A DNA stretch of 64,000 bases from Anaerolineae bacterium (GTDB taxonomy: Bacteria; Chloroflexota; Anaerolineae; Anaerolineales; Anaerolineaceae): contig JABUFD010000004.1 in the NCBI GenBank assembly GCA_013314735.1, forward strand, positions 1 through 64,000. The letters run 5' to 3'. Positions 1 through 7,954 of this stretch are shown here, one piece after another; the stretch's first letter is position 1; each line of letters starts with the position of its first letter. The notes beneath the pieces were generated by a model, which did no database searches, was not told where the DNA came from, and saw only the letters and a list, made by a program, of their open reading frames with translations. A program made the translations under genes and the position numbers.

Positions 1-35
1 TTTGGAAAAATGTCTACCGCTGTGCGCCAGGCTAA

Positions 36-67
36 CGAAAAACCAGAGCCCGACGGACTCTGGTTTG
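36..67 (-). terminator. Rho-independent terminator of the initiator tRNA
   Basis: An 8-bp perfect stem (AACCAGAG at 41-48 against CTCTGGTT at 58-65) lies just downstream of the tRNA on the minus strand and is followed by five U residues in the transcript. It is a standard intrinsic terminator. Confidence 0.85.
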
Positions 68-74
68 ACTTTAG

Positions 75-146
<72 letters not shown>

Positions 147-157
147 TCAGGAACTGT

Positions 158-186
158 ATTCTACCATGACAACCACAGGCTGTCAA
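158..186 (-). promoter_or_regulatory. Sigma-70-type promoter of the initiator tRNA
   Basis: On the minus strand TTGACA (186-181) is separated by 17 bases from TAGAAT (163-158), and a TG precedes the -10 by one base. The -10 ends 11 bases before the mature tRNA 5' end. Near-consensus strength fits a stable RNA gene. Confidence 0.85.
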
Positions 187-369
187 ATGCCAGTTTATCG
201 GAAAATTCATGCCACTTTTACCACCGGCAGCAAGCAAAATCCTCCGGTGTGAGGTCGATTCAATTGTATAATTATTGCCTGAGAGAGTAGCCATCCCCCG
301 GCGGGGCGGATTCCACGGTTAATCCATGCACCGCTGACAGGCGTGATACCACGAGAACAGGAGATAACC

Positions 370-1971
370 ATGGAGAAAACACAGGTACGCAGGGCAATTG
401 ATGACGGCAAAACAGTGCTGGGAATCGAATTTGGGTCGACCCGCATCAAGGCGGTCCTCATTGGTGAAGACCACACCCCGCTGGCTTCGGGTAGTTATGA
501 ATGGGAAAACAGCCTCGAGAACGGCATCTGGACCTACAGGATTGAGGAAATCTGGTCCGGCCTGCAAGCGAGCTACCATGCACTCTCCCAGGATGTACAG
601 GACAAATACGATGCAACCTTGCGTAACCTTCGCGCCATCGGCTTCAGTGGGATGATGCATGGTTACATGGCGTTTGACAAAGCTGGCAACCTGCTGGTGC
701 CCTTCCGTACCTGGCGTAACAATATTACCGGGCAGGCCGTGGAACAATTGACCGATCTGTTCCAGTTTAACATCCCCCAGCGATGGAGCATCGCCCACCT
801 TTACCAGGCGATTCTCAACCATGAGCCGCATGTATCGCACATCGCCACCCTGACCACCCTCGCCGGGTATGTGCACTGGCGACTGACCGGCGAAAAAGTG
901 ATGGGCATAGGCGAAGCTTCCGGCATGTTTCCGATCGACAGCACGATCAATGATTTCGACCAGCACATGCTGAAACTGGTCAACCATAAACTGGCAGAGG
1001 CGCAGATGCCATTCACAGCCGAAGCGATCCTGCCGAGAGTACTCACTGCCGGTGAACCCGCCGGCACCCTGAGCAACGCCGGTGCAAAATTGATCGATCC
1101 CTCCGGCACTCTCCAGCCGGGCATCCCACTCTGCCCACCGGAAGGCGACGCCGGTACCGGCATGGTGGCGACCAATAGCGTGGCGCAGCGCACGGGCAAT
1201 GTCTCCGCCGGAACCTCCGTGTTTGCAATGATTGTCCTCGAGAAAGCCCTCTCAAAAGTCTATCCCGAAATTGACATGGTTACCACTCCCTCAGGCAGGC
1301 CGGTGGCCATGGTGCACAGCAATAACTGCACCTCTGACCTCAACGCCTGGGTTGACCTGTTCGAGGAGTTTGCCCGCCTGTTGGAGGTGGAATTACCACA
1401 AAGCCGCCTGTTTGAGCTGCTGTTCCAATCCGCACTGCAGGCGAATGCCGACGGCGGAGGGCTGCTGGCGTACCCTTATGTTTCCGGTGAACATATCACC
1501 CACTTTGAGGAAGGCCGCCCCTTGTTTGTGCGTACACCAGGGAGCCAATTTACCCTCGCCAATTTCATGCGTACCCACCTTTTCGCCGCATTGGGAGCAC
1601 TTAAGATCGGCCTGGATATCCTGTTTGACCAGGAGCAAGTGCGCATTGACCAGATTCTGGGACACGGCGGTTTCTTCAAGACAAAGGGGGTGGGCCAGCG
1701 CATGATGGCTGCCGCGATGAACGTACCGGTGTCCGTGATGGAAACTGCCGGTGAAGGCGGTGCCTGGGGGATTGCCCTGCTGGCAGCCTACCTTGTGAAC
1801 AAATCCGGGGGAGAACCGCTGGAAAGCTACCTGGCTGACAGGGTCTTTGCTGGTCAACAGGGCACCACCCTTGCACCTGTGACGGAGGATGTGACAGGAT
1901 TCAATACCTTCATGGAACGCTATCGTAAGGGCCTGGGAATCGAACACGCGGCAGTCAACTATTTGCATTAA
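370..1971 (+). CDS. FGGY-family carbohydrate kinase
   Basis: This 533-residue protein is a sugar kinase of the FGGY family, which phosphorylates pentoses, hexoses or related polyols with ATP in the cytoplasm. The N-terminal phosphate-binding loop of the ASKHA fold is clear ([12 protein letters not shown], residues 18-29), and a C-terminal segment [13 protein letters not shown] near residue 430 is the second nucleotide-binding part. Length is typical (about 500). I chose the ATG at 370 because GGAGA lies 6 bases upstream; an upstream in-frame ATG at 343 has no ribosome binding site. No neighbouring sugar isomerase or transporter is present, so the substrate cannot be named. A TATAAT at 267-272 may be its -10, but no convincing -35 is visible. 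Confidence 0.88.
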   Translation: MEKTQVRRAIDDGKTVLGIEFGSTRIKAVLIGEDHTPLASGSYEWENSLENGIWTYRIEEIWSGLQASYHALSQDVQDKYDATLRNLRAIGFSGMMHGYMAFDKAGNLLVPFRTWRNNITGQAVEQLTDLFQFNIPQRWSIAHLYQAILNHEPHVSHIATLTTLAGYVHWRLTGEKVMGIGEASGMFPIDSTINDFDQHMLKLVNHKLAEAQMPFTAEAILPRVLTAGEPAGTLSNAGAKLIDPSGTLQPGIPLCPPEGDAGTGMVATNSVAQRTGNVSAGTSVFAMIVLEKALSKVYPEIDMVTTPSGRPVAMVHSNNCTSDLNAWVDLFEEFARLLEVELPQSRLFELLFQSALQANADGGGLLAYPYVSGEHITHFEEGRPLFVRTPGSQFTLANFMRTHLFAALGALKIGLDILFDQEQVRIDQILGHGGFFKTKGVGQRMMAAAMNVPVSVMETAGEGGAWGIALLAAYLVNKSGGEPLESYLADRVFAGQQGTTLAPVTEDVTGFNTFMERYRKGLGIEHAAVNYLH

Positions 1972-2030
1972 AGATTGAAATTCAACATCCCGGCGAGCGA
2001 GAGAAAAGCGTTTGCTGGGATTCGTTGCTC

Positions 2031-2150
2031 ATGATGCCAGAAAGGGTTCCGAAAATCGAACCCTTTCAAATTATCGATGGCATTATTCTGCTGTTCTCGA
2101 ATGGCTCCTGTGGAAGCGGCAAATCAACCATGTCTGGATCACTGGTATAA
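2031..2150 (+). pseudogene. Remnant of a P-loop kinase or ATPase (Walker A only)
   Basis: A 39-codon frame encodes a hydrophobic strand followed by a perfect Walker A motif, GSCGSGKST, at residues 25-33, and stops six codons later. The context IILLFSNGSCGSGKST resembles the first strand and P-loop of small AAA_33/chloramphenicol-phosphotransferase-like kinases. No Walker B or remaining fold follows; the downstream DNA is already the 3' end of the opposite-strand phosphotransferase. A hairpin (2040-2067) lies within it. I read it as the 5' stump of a deleted gene rather than a functional short protein. Confidence 0.5.
2040..2067. terminator. Hairpin between convergent genes
   Basis: A perfect 10-bp stem (GAAAGGGTTC / GAACCCTTTC) with an 8-base loop sits between the sugar kinase (plus strand) and the phosphotransferase-like gene (minus strand). 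There is no strong U tract on either strand, so termination is inferred mainly from the convergent position. Confidence 0.5.
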
Positions 2151-2166
2151 CATCGAAGAGAATTTC

Positions 2167-3126
2167 CTACACTGCCAACTCGATCATTAGTTCCTCAACC
2201 CCGCCGTCCATCCACCGCGCCAGGCGGGGAACCCGCATCGATGCTGCCTGACCACCGCTCCAGATGATCTGCTGGATTTCATGTTCGACCTGGTAAATCG
2301 CCAGGCGCCTAGCAAGATCGGGTACCCGGGTACAGAGTGGTGACGCTCGAAAGAGGGATTGTAGAAACGTTCGGAAGTCTATCGTGGAATCCGGTGGGTA
2401 CAGGCACCAATGGATCAAATGGCATAATTCAAAGTCAGCTTCACCATACTGTGAACACTCCCAATCGATCACCCCAGAGAACTTGCCTTGATGGAGCAAA
2501 ATATTTTTGGGATGAAAATCGTTGTGCAGAAGCCTGGGTCCGCTCTGAAAATCCAACGCGTCCATCGATGCCCGCAGATAACGGAACACCGCTTCGAACA
2601 CAACGTCATGATCCGGGCTCAAAGGGATCGTTTCAGATTCCTGTTGGAGGATGTCCCAATAATGCTGGTGTCCCTCCCGCCAGCTGCCAGGAAAGTCTGG
2701 CAGGGCCGGAACGTAAAGGCCAATATCATACTTCCTCCCCTCCAATTGGTGCAAACGGTCCAGAAATTCCGCTGTATTCACACCGAGTTCTCTTTGCTGC
2801 CCTTTGGTGGTGGTTTGATAGAGGTTGACAAAGTCATCACCCGCCAACAAGTTCAGCAGAATATAGTAGATCGGCCCATTTTCCCGCATAATAGTACCGG
2901 TGTGAATGACTCTTGGTACAAAGGCGAGTGCAGCGACACGTTTGAATTTCCCCAGTTCATGCGTCATCGGGTTTTGCGACACTCGTAACAGGAATTCCTG
3001 GTTGATCAGGAAAATTTTCTTTCCAAAACTCCCGGTAACCATCTGGAGATCTTCAACCTCGATCTGATGCCGAACACAGATCTGTTGCACGTCCTTCATT
3101 TGCATTTCACTATCCATTTCAATCAT
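2167..3126 (-). CDS. Aminoglycoside-phosphotransferase/choline-kinase-fold protein
   Basis: The 319-residue protein has the APH/choline-kinase fold. The catalytic loop HNDFHPKN (about residues 200-208) carries the base Asp and the metal-binding Asn, and IDWE about 15 residues later is the second metal motif (usually IDxE/D). An N-terminal lobe around residues 25-70 contains the nucleotide-binding sheet. Members phosphorylate small hydroxyl compounds or act on metabolites; resistance to an antibiotic is not implied. Several in-frame Met codons occur within the first 10 residues; the ATG at 3117 has slightly better AGG spacing than 3126. It lies downstream of four other minus-strand genes and may share their transcript across a 76-base gap. 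Confidence 0.82.
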   Translation of the reverse strand: MIEMDSEMQMKDVQQICVRHQIEVEDLQMVTGSFGKKIFLINQEFLLRVSQNPMTHELGKFKRVAALAFVPRVIHTGTIMRENGPIYYILLNLLAGDDFVNLYQTTTKGQQRELGVNTAEFLDRLHQLEGRKYDIGLYVPALPDFPGSWREGHQHYWDILQQESETIPLSPDHDVVFEAVFRYLRASMDALDFQSGPRLLHNDFHPKNILLHQGKFSGVIDWECSQYGEADFELCHLIHWCLYPPDSTIDFRTFLQSLFRASPLCTRVPDLARRLAIYQVEHEIQQIIWSGGQAASMRVPRLARWMDGGVEELMIELAV

Positions 3127-3202
3127 CCTGATTATTCTTTCTGTTCTATGTGTACTCAGCAGTTCAAGCGGGTTTCTTCAGCATTTCCCACACATTGGTC
3201 CA

Positions 3203-3835
3203 TCAATCCATATCTGCATCCGGATTGAGAAAGGCATCCAGAGAATAAGGGTAGGCAAGAAGATCTCCATCATAGACCACCGGAGGTTCATCCGGCACTA
3301 ACGGCGGTGGTTGGAATTGTTCCAATACTGCCCCGGTCAAGGCATGCCGCAATTGTTCGAGCGTAAGCACATCTGGCCAGGTCAGGTATAAATCCCAGCC
3401 AAAGTCAACAGCGGCTTTGTCACCTGGGTGATCGTACCAGAACTCACGGTATTGGGATTGAAAGCGCCCCAGGTCGAGTGATTCCAGCAGCCCACCCGCC
3501 GCCCAGCACACCTGCCGGTTCAACCCGCGCGCGGCAGAGATATAACCGAACAGGATATTCCCTGGCGCGGAGTAGTCCACCCAGCGTGCCAACCCTTTTC
3601 CACCCAGCACAACTGCCCCCCGATTGATACTCTCCATTTTTCGCTTGATGTCAAAGCGCTTGAATGCCCCGAAGAATTTCAGGTGCGTGGCGTACAGGCG
3701 CGTCTTCATTGCCAGTACACCACTGAGCGGGTTGGGTGTCTCCAACGCGAACCCGGCATCATACCGCTGGAAGAAATCGAGGGCATGGTTGCATGCCAGC
3801 ACCAGGTAAGGGGTCATGTCAAAGGGCTTCATCAT
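3203..3835 (-). CDS. Standalone Ntox44-like (polymorphic toxin type 44) domain protein
   Basis: A 210-residue protein without a signal peptide or membrane segment. The middle carries DYSAPGNILFGYISAARG and WAAGGLLE, followed by FWYDHPGDKAAVDFGWDLY. This order (Gly-Asn-x-x-[FY]-G-x-x-x-x-AA, then AG, then a D-x-P-x-D helix ending in an aromatic pair) is what I recall of the Ntox44 domain found at the C-terminus of secreted polymorphic toxins. Here it is not attached to any delivery module. The C-terminus is acidic and proline-rich. AGGAG lies 9 bases upstream of the ATG. It starts 17 bases after the radical SAM gene and probably shares its transcript. The domain assignment is by eye; toxicity is not shown. 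Confidence 0.5.
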   Translation of the reverse strand: MMKPFDMTPYLVLACNHALDFFQRYDAGFALETPNPLSGVLAMKTRLYATHLKFFGAFKRFDIKRKMESINRGAVVLGGKGLARWVDYSAPGNILFGYISAARGLNRQVCWAAGGLLESLDLGRFQSQYREFWYDHPGDKAAVDFGWDLYLTWPDVLTLEQLRHALTGAVLEQFQPPPLVPDEPPVVYDGDLLAYPYSLDAFLNPDADMD

Positions 3836-3852
3836 ACCTGCTCCTGTTCCGC

Positions 3853-4860
3853 CTACGCAATGTCCAACCGTTGATAAAACTGGCGTGGTGATAGTTCAGC
3901 GAAATGTCCCACCATGGCCAGGTACCGCCGCACATCCACGCACAGATGACAGGCCCCGGCATAACCCTCCGCATCCGCGGAATAACCGAATCGGTCAGCC
4001 GCAAACCGAAGCAGGCCATACGGCCCCTCGTTGACCAGAATCGTGATTAATGGAGGGAACGACTCCGATCCTGACTGCAATCGCAGATCGTAAAGGGCAT
4101 GCCAGCCGCCCAGCGAAAGCCCACCGCAAAAACCCGGTATAAAGTTACCGTACAGATCCATATGCGAGTGGGCGGAATGCAGCAGTTCCCAACGGCAGGT
4201 TTGACCGGCAAAGGCCTCAGCGGGTTGTTTACGTGCCCAACGGCCCAGGCGGTACGGCGCGCGTCCCATCGGGATCAGCCCATAACGCTGCCACAGCAAC
4301 GCGCCCAGGGCATTGTCACCGATGACCGCCGCATAACGGTCCAGCTTTACCGGGCGATCATCACCGAACTGGCGGATAAAATCGAGCCATTGCGTCTGGT
4401 AGACGAACACCCGGTCCGAACCGAATCCGCTGATGGCAGCATTGATCGCGGTAAATGTACGCGTTGGCGGGATGTATTCGAGGTGGAATGGGCTGACACT
4501 GATCAGCACATATGCCATACCGGCATCCCTCAATTGGCGGAACTGCTCCGTTGCATTTGCCTCATTCAGGGCCCATCCGCCGTTGGTTTCGCAATAGCAT
4601 GGAATCCCGCGTGCAGCTGCCGAACGGGCAGCATACAGCAGCAGTGGAAAATTCAGGAAGGGCTCTCCTCCCGTAAGATGCACCTGAACGCCATTCTCCA
4701 ATGTCAGCAGTTGGTCAAGGGCACAATCCACTGCCTCCTCACTCATCCACTCCTGCCAATCTGATGAGCAGTTGTAAACGCAGTGCGCGCAGCGGCTCTG
4801 GCAGCGGTACGAGAGGATCAATCCGATGTCGGTTGGATGTAATGGAAGCGATGGTTTCAT
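3853..4860 (-). CDS. Radical SAM protein
   Basis: Residues 20-27 form the CxxxCxxC cluster motif (CQSRCAHC) that binds the [4Fe-4S] cluster used to cleave S-adenosylmethionine, and LTGGEPFLNFP about 40 residues on is the GGE motif that binds the SAM amino group. The C-terminal third holds a further CxxC (CHLC) that could ligate an auxiliary site. At 335 residues it fits the small SPASM-like/peptide-modifying or uncharacterised radical SAM proteins. It lies 3 bases after the methyltransferase gene and 17 bases before the Ntox44-like gene. The substrate is unknown. Confidence 0.85.
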   Translation of the reverse strand: MKPSLPLHPTDIGLILSYRCQSRCAHCVYNCSSDWQEWMSEEAVDCALDQLLTLENGVQVHLTGGEPFLNFPLLLYAARSAAARGIPCYCETNGGWALNEANATEQFRQLRDAGMAYVLISVSPFHLEYIPPTRTFTAINAAISGFGSDRVFVYQTQWLDFIRQFGDDRPVKLDRYAAVIGDNALGALLWQRYGLIPMGRAPYRLGRWARKQPAEAFAGQTCRWELLHSAHSHMDLYGNFIPGFCGGLSLGGWHALYDLRLQSGSESFPPLITILVNEGPYGLLRFAADRFGYSADAEGYAGACHLCVDVRRYLAMVGHFAELSPRQFYQRLDIA

Positions 4861-4863
4861 CGG

Positions 4864-5631
4864 CTATGCGAAAGGTCTCTCCGCAATCAACAAATGGCGT
4901 TCGCTGATACATTCAAAGCGACCATTCCGCCGGATATGCGCATCCAGTGCGCGCAATGGTCCTTCATACGCTTCCACACTGAACCCTGGAATTTGCCACG
5001 AGATGACCTGCAGGTAATATACCACCGCGCCAATATCATAAAAACAACCTGGGGTTCCGACACTTTCCGCCTGCCGCACACGGAAACCCGCCTGCCGCAG
5101 ATCATCGGCCATGTTGAGGATCGAGAACGCCTCCCCTGAATATTCCGGCAGTATCCCAGGTGACAGGAACTCGTTCAAACCAATGGCATTATTACCGCCG
5201 ACCTGCTGTGTCAGGAATATGCCGCCCGGCAGCAAAACCCGGAACAATTCCGCTGGTGTGTAACTGCCGTGACGGTTGATCACCAGGTCAAAGGTTCCGT
5301 CATCGAAAGGCAGGCTGCCGTCCTCCCCCCTTTGCACCACCTGGATCCCCATGCGGTTAAGGCGCGCTTCCGCAATCGGAATATTGGGTTCCCAGTTTTC
5401 CGTCGCCCAGGTCAGCGGCGGGTGCTCCGGTAACTCAGCCAGGAACTCACCCCCGCCAGTATCCATATCCAGCATTGCCGTGGCATGGTGAGTCGCCTGC
5501 GCCACCAATTCGCGGTAATTCCATGATGGCGGGGTTTCTTCGTAGCGCCCTTCCAGCCAGGAAAAATCCCATCCCGCAAAGTGCGCCTGCTGTGCCTCAA
5601 ACACCAAAACATCAAACGGTTTCATCCTCAT
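4864..5631 (-). CDS. Class I SAM-dependent methyltransferase
   Basis: This 255-residue protein has the Rossmann-type SAM site: motif I LDMDTGGGEFL at residues 54-64, an acidic residue ending strand 2, and FDLVINRHG as motif IV. The following RVLLPGGIFLTQQVGG is the typical strand-5 region of methyltransferase domain 11/25 families. It overlaps the upstream GNAT stop codon (ATGA), which indicates translational coupling. The acceptor is unknown; position in the cluster suggests modification of a small molecule or peptide. Confidence 0.82.
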   Translation of the reverse strand: MRMKPFDVLVFEAQQAHFAGWDFSWLEGRYEETPPSWNYRELVAQATHHATAMLDMDTGGGEFLAELPEHPPLTWATENWEPNIPIAEARLNRMGIQVVQRGEDGSLPFDDGTFDLVINRHGSYTPAELFRVLLPGGIFLTQQVGGNNAIGLNEFLSPGILPEYSGEAFSILNMADDLRQAGFRVRQAESVGTPGCFYDIGAVVYYLQVISWQIPGFSVEAYEGPLRALDAHIRRNGRFECISERHLLIAERPFA

Positions 5632-6131
5632 ACACCTTCAAATGCCGGATGGTACATGAAATGTCCTTCCACCCCCTCCAATGCACCACTGGAGAGTTCC
5701 TGGCCCATAAAATGATCGCCTGCCTGGTACACGGAAGCGATCTGAAATTGATCTGCAGGAACAAAACCGAAACGCGGGTAAAACCAGGTATGCCCTAATA
5801 CAAAAACATGGGCTTCCCCCATCTCTCGCAGGGTATACAGTGATGTCGAAAGCAGGATTGACCCCACCCCCTTACTCTGGTAATCCGGCAAAACAGCCAT
5901 TGGCGCCAGGGCAACTGAAGGAATCCGCTCCCCTTCACATTCGATCCAGCCGCGGCTGTAGGCAATATGCCCTACCACTTGCTCACCATCGCAGGCAACC
6001 ATCGACAACAGTAAAGCCCCGGCTTCGCGCAAATCGTCCACCAGCTGCGCCTCTTCTGGATGCCCAAAAGCGACCTGATTGATCTGGCGGATCACACCGG
6101 CATCTTCGGGGCTTTCTTTTCGAATTTCCAT
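5628..6131 (-). CDS. GNAT-family N-acetyltransferase
   Basis: The 167-residue protein shows the GNAT fold: VGHIAYSRGWI strand, then VALAPMAVLPDYQSKGVGSILL containing the QxxGxG pyrophosphate-binding loop for acetyl-CoA, then a C-terminal FVLGHTWFYPRFGFVPAD segment. The latter resembles the YhbS-like subgroup (GxxxYYxRFGF). Start is the ATG at 6131, preceded by GGAGAG; a TTG 12 bases upstream is in frame but less likely. It is the first gene of the minus-strand cluster. Confidence 0.85.
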   Translation of the reverse strand: MEIRKESPEDAGVIRQINQVAFGHPEEAQLVDDLREAGALLLSMVACDGEQVVGHIAYSRGWIECEGERIPSVALAPMAVLPDYQSKGVGSILLSTSLYTLREMGEAHVFVLGHTWFYPRFGFVPADQFQIASVYQAGDHFMGQELSSGALEGVEGHFMYHPAFEGV

Positions 6132-6201
6132 CCATCTCTCCAATCTGCCATGCGATCAACCTGCCGCTTCCCACAGGATTCCAGGGAAGGCACCTGCGGC
6201 A

Positions 6202-6230
6202 TGGACGCAGATGCCACTCAATTATATAAT
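6202..6230 (+). promoter_or_regulatory. Putative promoter of the ICMT-like gene
   Basis: TGGACG (4 of 6 matches to -35) is separated by 17 bases from a perfect TATAAT at 6225-6230. The expected start point lies about 40 bases before the ATG at 6277. It lies between divergently transcribed genes. Confidence 0.6.
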
Positions 6231-6276
6231 AGCCTTATCCGAACTCAAAGATTCCATCACCAATCTGGAGGGAGCC

Positions 6277-6987
6277 ATGAAATTAACACAACTTCCTGAA
6301 CCGATCCGCCGCGGCATCCGCACAGGCATTCGGAAGAAATTCAGCGGTACCATCATGCTGATATTGGCCATTTTCTTACCGGCCGGCACACTGCGCTATC
6401 CGGCCGGGTGGCTCTTGTTGGGTTTGTTCCTCCTCAATATTGCGTATGAACTCCTGGTGCTGCTACCATCGAATCCGTCTCTGTTCGCGGCCCGGTCCAG
6501 TATGCAACAAGGCACCTTGAAATGGGATGCGATCCTGACCGCCCTGACGGTGATCGTTTTCTACCTGGGCGCAGTCATCGTGGCTGGTTTTGACTTTCGA
6601 AACCATTGGTCACCGGAATTTCCACTGTGGCTGGTCCTGTTCGGTACAGCAATCTGGCTGGTTGGTTCGGCCATCACCTACTGGGCCATGCACGCCAACA
6701 CCCATTTTGAAGCCACAGTTCGTATCCAGAGCGACCGCAACCACCAGGTGATCGACAGCGGACCGTATAAAATTGTCCGCCACCCCGGGTATGTCGGCGC
6801 TCTCCTCACATACACCATCACACCCCTCATCCTCAGTTCCACCTGGGCCATCATCCCGTCAGCCCTGTCCTTGATCGGTTTTGTCGTACGCACAGCCCTC
6901 GAAGACCAATTTCTGCAGCAGGAATTGCCGGGATACCAGGAATATACCCGAAAAACTCGATATCGCCTGTTTCCAGGTATCTGGTAA
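6277..6987 (+). CDS. Isoprenylcysteine carboxyl methyltransferase-family membrane protein
   Basis: A 236-residue integral membrane protein with about five hydrophobic segments. The C-terminal half carries the ICMT/PEMT signature: IVRHPGYVGALL, then an acidic ALEDQFLQQELPGYQEYTRKTRYRLFPGIW tail. This family transfers a methyl group from SAM to lipid-like or membrane-embedded acceptors; bacterial members are often of unknown substrate. The ATG at 6277 is preceded by GGAGGGAG; longer in-frame versions run into the promoter and lack a binding site. Confidence 0.8.
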   Translation: MKLTQLPEPIRRGIRTGIRKKFSGTIMLILAIFLPAGTLRYPAGWLLLGLFLLNIAYELLVLLPSNPSLFAARSSMQQGTLKWDAILTALTVIVFYLGAVIVAGFDFRNHWSPEFPLWLVLFGTAIWLVGSAITYWAMHANTHFEATVRIQSDRNHQVIDSGPYKIVRHPGYVGALLTYTITPLILSSTWAIIPSALSLIGFVVRTALEDQFLQQELPGYQEYTRKTRYRLFPGIW

Positions 6988-7046
6988 GGGAACCATATCC
7001 TCATTTCCCGTTATTTCACAACTGGCTGCGAAGGAAAACGGATGAC

Positions 7047-7055
7047 TGTTATAAT
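7047..7055 (+). promoter_or_regulatory. Extended -10 element before the nonulosonic acid operon
   Basis: TGTTATAAT is a perfect extended -10 (TGn plus TATAAT). No good -35 is visible at 16-18 bases, as often seen with extended -10 promoters. It lies about 80 bases before the proposed TTG start of the SDR gene and in the only gap before the operon. Confidence 0.5.
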
Positions 7056-7132
7056 AGGAAGACACCCCGGATTCCATGGGGGAACTCTGTCCCCCCGGTA
7101 TCCAGGCGGGACTGCCGCAGGAGGCAAACGCA

Positions 7133-7954
7133 TTGACAGATATTTTTAACCAATTTCACATGAACGGTCAGACAGCCGTGGTTACCGGTGGCTGTGGATT
7201 GCTGGGACGTGGTTTCACCCGCACTCTGGCCGAGGCTGGCGCGGATGTGGTGGTGGCAGATCTCAACGAAACCGCGGCCCAGGCCTATGCAGCGGAACTT
7301 CGGTCGGCTGGCTATTCAGCCCTCGGGGTTGGTGTGAATGTGACCGACAAAACCAGTGTTGAATCGATGGTACAGGCCACCTTGAATGTTTTCGGGCGGC
7401 TGGATGTTCTGGTATGTTCTGCTGCACTGGACCCCAAGTTTGATGATAGCCAGAAAGAACAGCACGGCAACACCTTTGAAGACTACCCCTTGCAGATGTG
7501 GAATGATGCCGTGAACGTAAACCTTACCGGATTGTTCCTGTGCGCCCAGGCGGCGGTGAAGCCAATGATCGTACAGAATCACGGCGTGATTATCAATATT
7601 TGCTCCACTTACGGTCTGGCTGGACCGGACCAACGCATTTATGAACGCGAAGGACAACCCCCGCGGTATAAGCCAGTGTATTATTCTGTTACCAAAGCAG
7701 GGGTGCTGGGCCTGACACGCTACCTGGCAACCTATTATGCCGGGAAAAATATCCGCGCCAATGCCCTTACCCCGGGCGGTGTATATAATGACCACGATGA
7801 CGAATTCACCCGGCGCTACTCCTATCGCACAGTAATGGGGCGCATGGCCGATAAGGACGAAATGAACGGGGCATTACTGTTCCTCGCCTCGGACGCCTCC
7901 AGTTACATGACAGGCGCCAATGTGGTCGTTGATGGCGGGTGGACAGCATGGTAG
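7133..7954 (+). CDS. Short-chain dehydrogenase/reductase of the nonulosonic acid locus
   Basis: The protein is a classical SDR: NAD(P)-binding TGGCGLLGRGF near the N-terminus, VCSAALD as the NAG-type strand-4 motif, and the catalytic YSVTK. Length is 273 residues from a TTG start at 7133 that follows AGGAGG with an 8-base gap; an ATG at 7076 in the same frame has no binding site. It precedes a CMP-sugar synthetase gene with which it overlaps by 7 bases. SDRs at this position (PtmA-like) accompany legionaminic acid synthesis in other bacteria, so a sugar oxidation/reduction step is inferred. Confidence 0.82.
   Translation: MTDIFNQFHMNGQTAVVTGGCGLLGRGFTRTLAEAGADVVVADLNETAAQAYAAELRSAGYSALGVGVNVTDKTSVESMVQATLNVFGRLDVLVCSAALDPKFDDSQKEQHGNTFEDYPLQMWNDAVNVNLTGLFLCAQAAVKPMIVQNHGVIINICSTYGLAGPDQRIYEREGQPPRYKPVYYSVTKAGVLGLTRYLATYYAGKNIRANALTPGGVYNDHDDEFTRRYSYRTVMGRMADKDEMNGALLFLASDASSYMTGANVVVDGGWTAW

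Noticed and set aside
319-987. 222-codon minus-strand frame opposite the sugar kinase
   Set aside because: The plus strand has clear kinase motifs and a ribosome binding site; this frame has neither.
2012-2251. 79-codon plus-strand frame overlapping the Walker A stump
   Set aside because: A different frame from the one holding the P-loop; no family resemblance and it runs into the opposite-strand gene.
4099-4764. 221-codon plus-strand frame opposite the radical SAM gene
   Set aside because: The minus strand has the CxxxCxxC and GGE motifs; the plus frame shows none.
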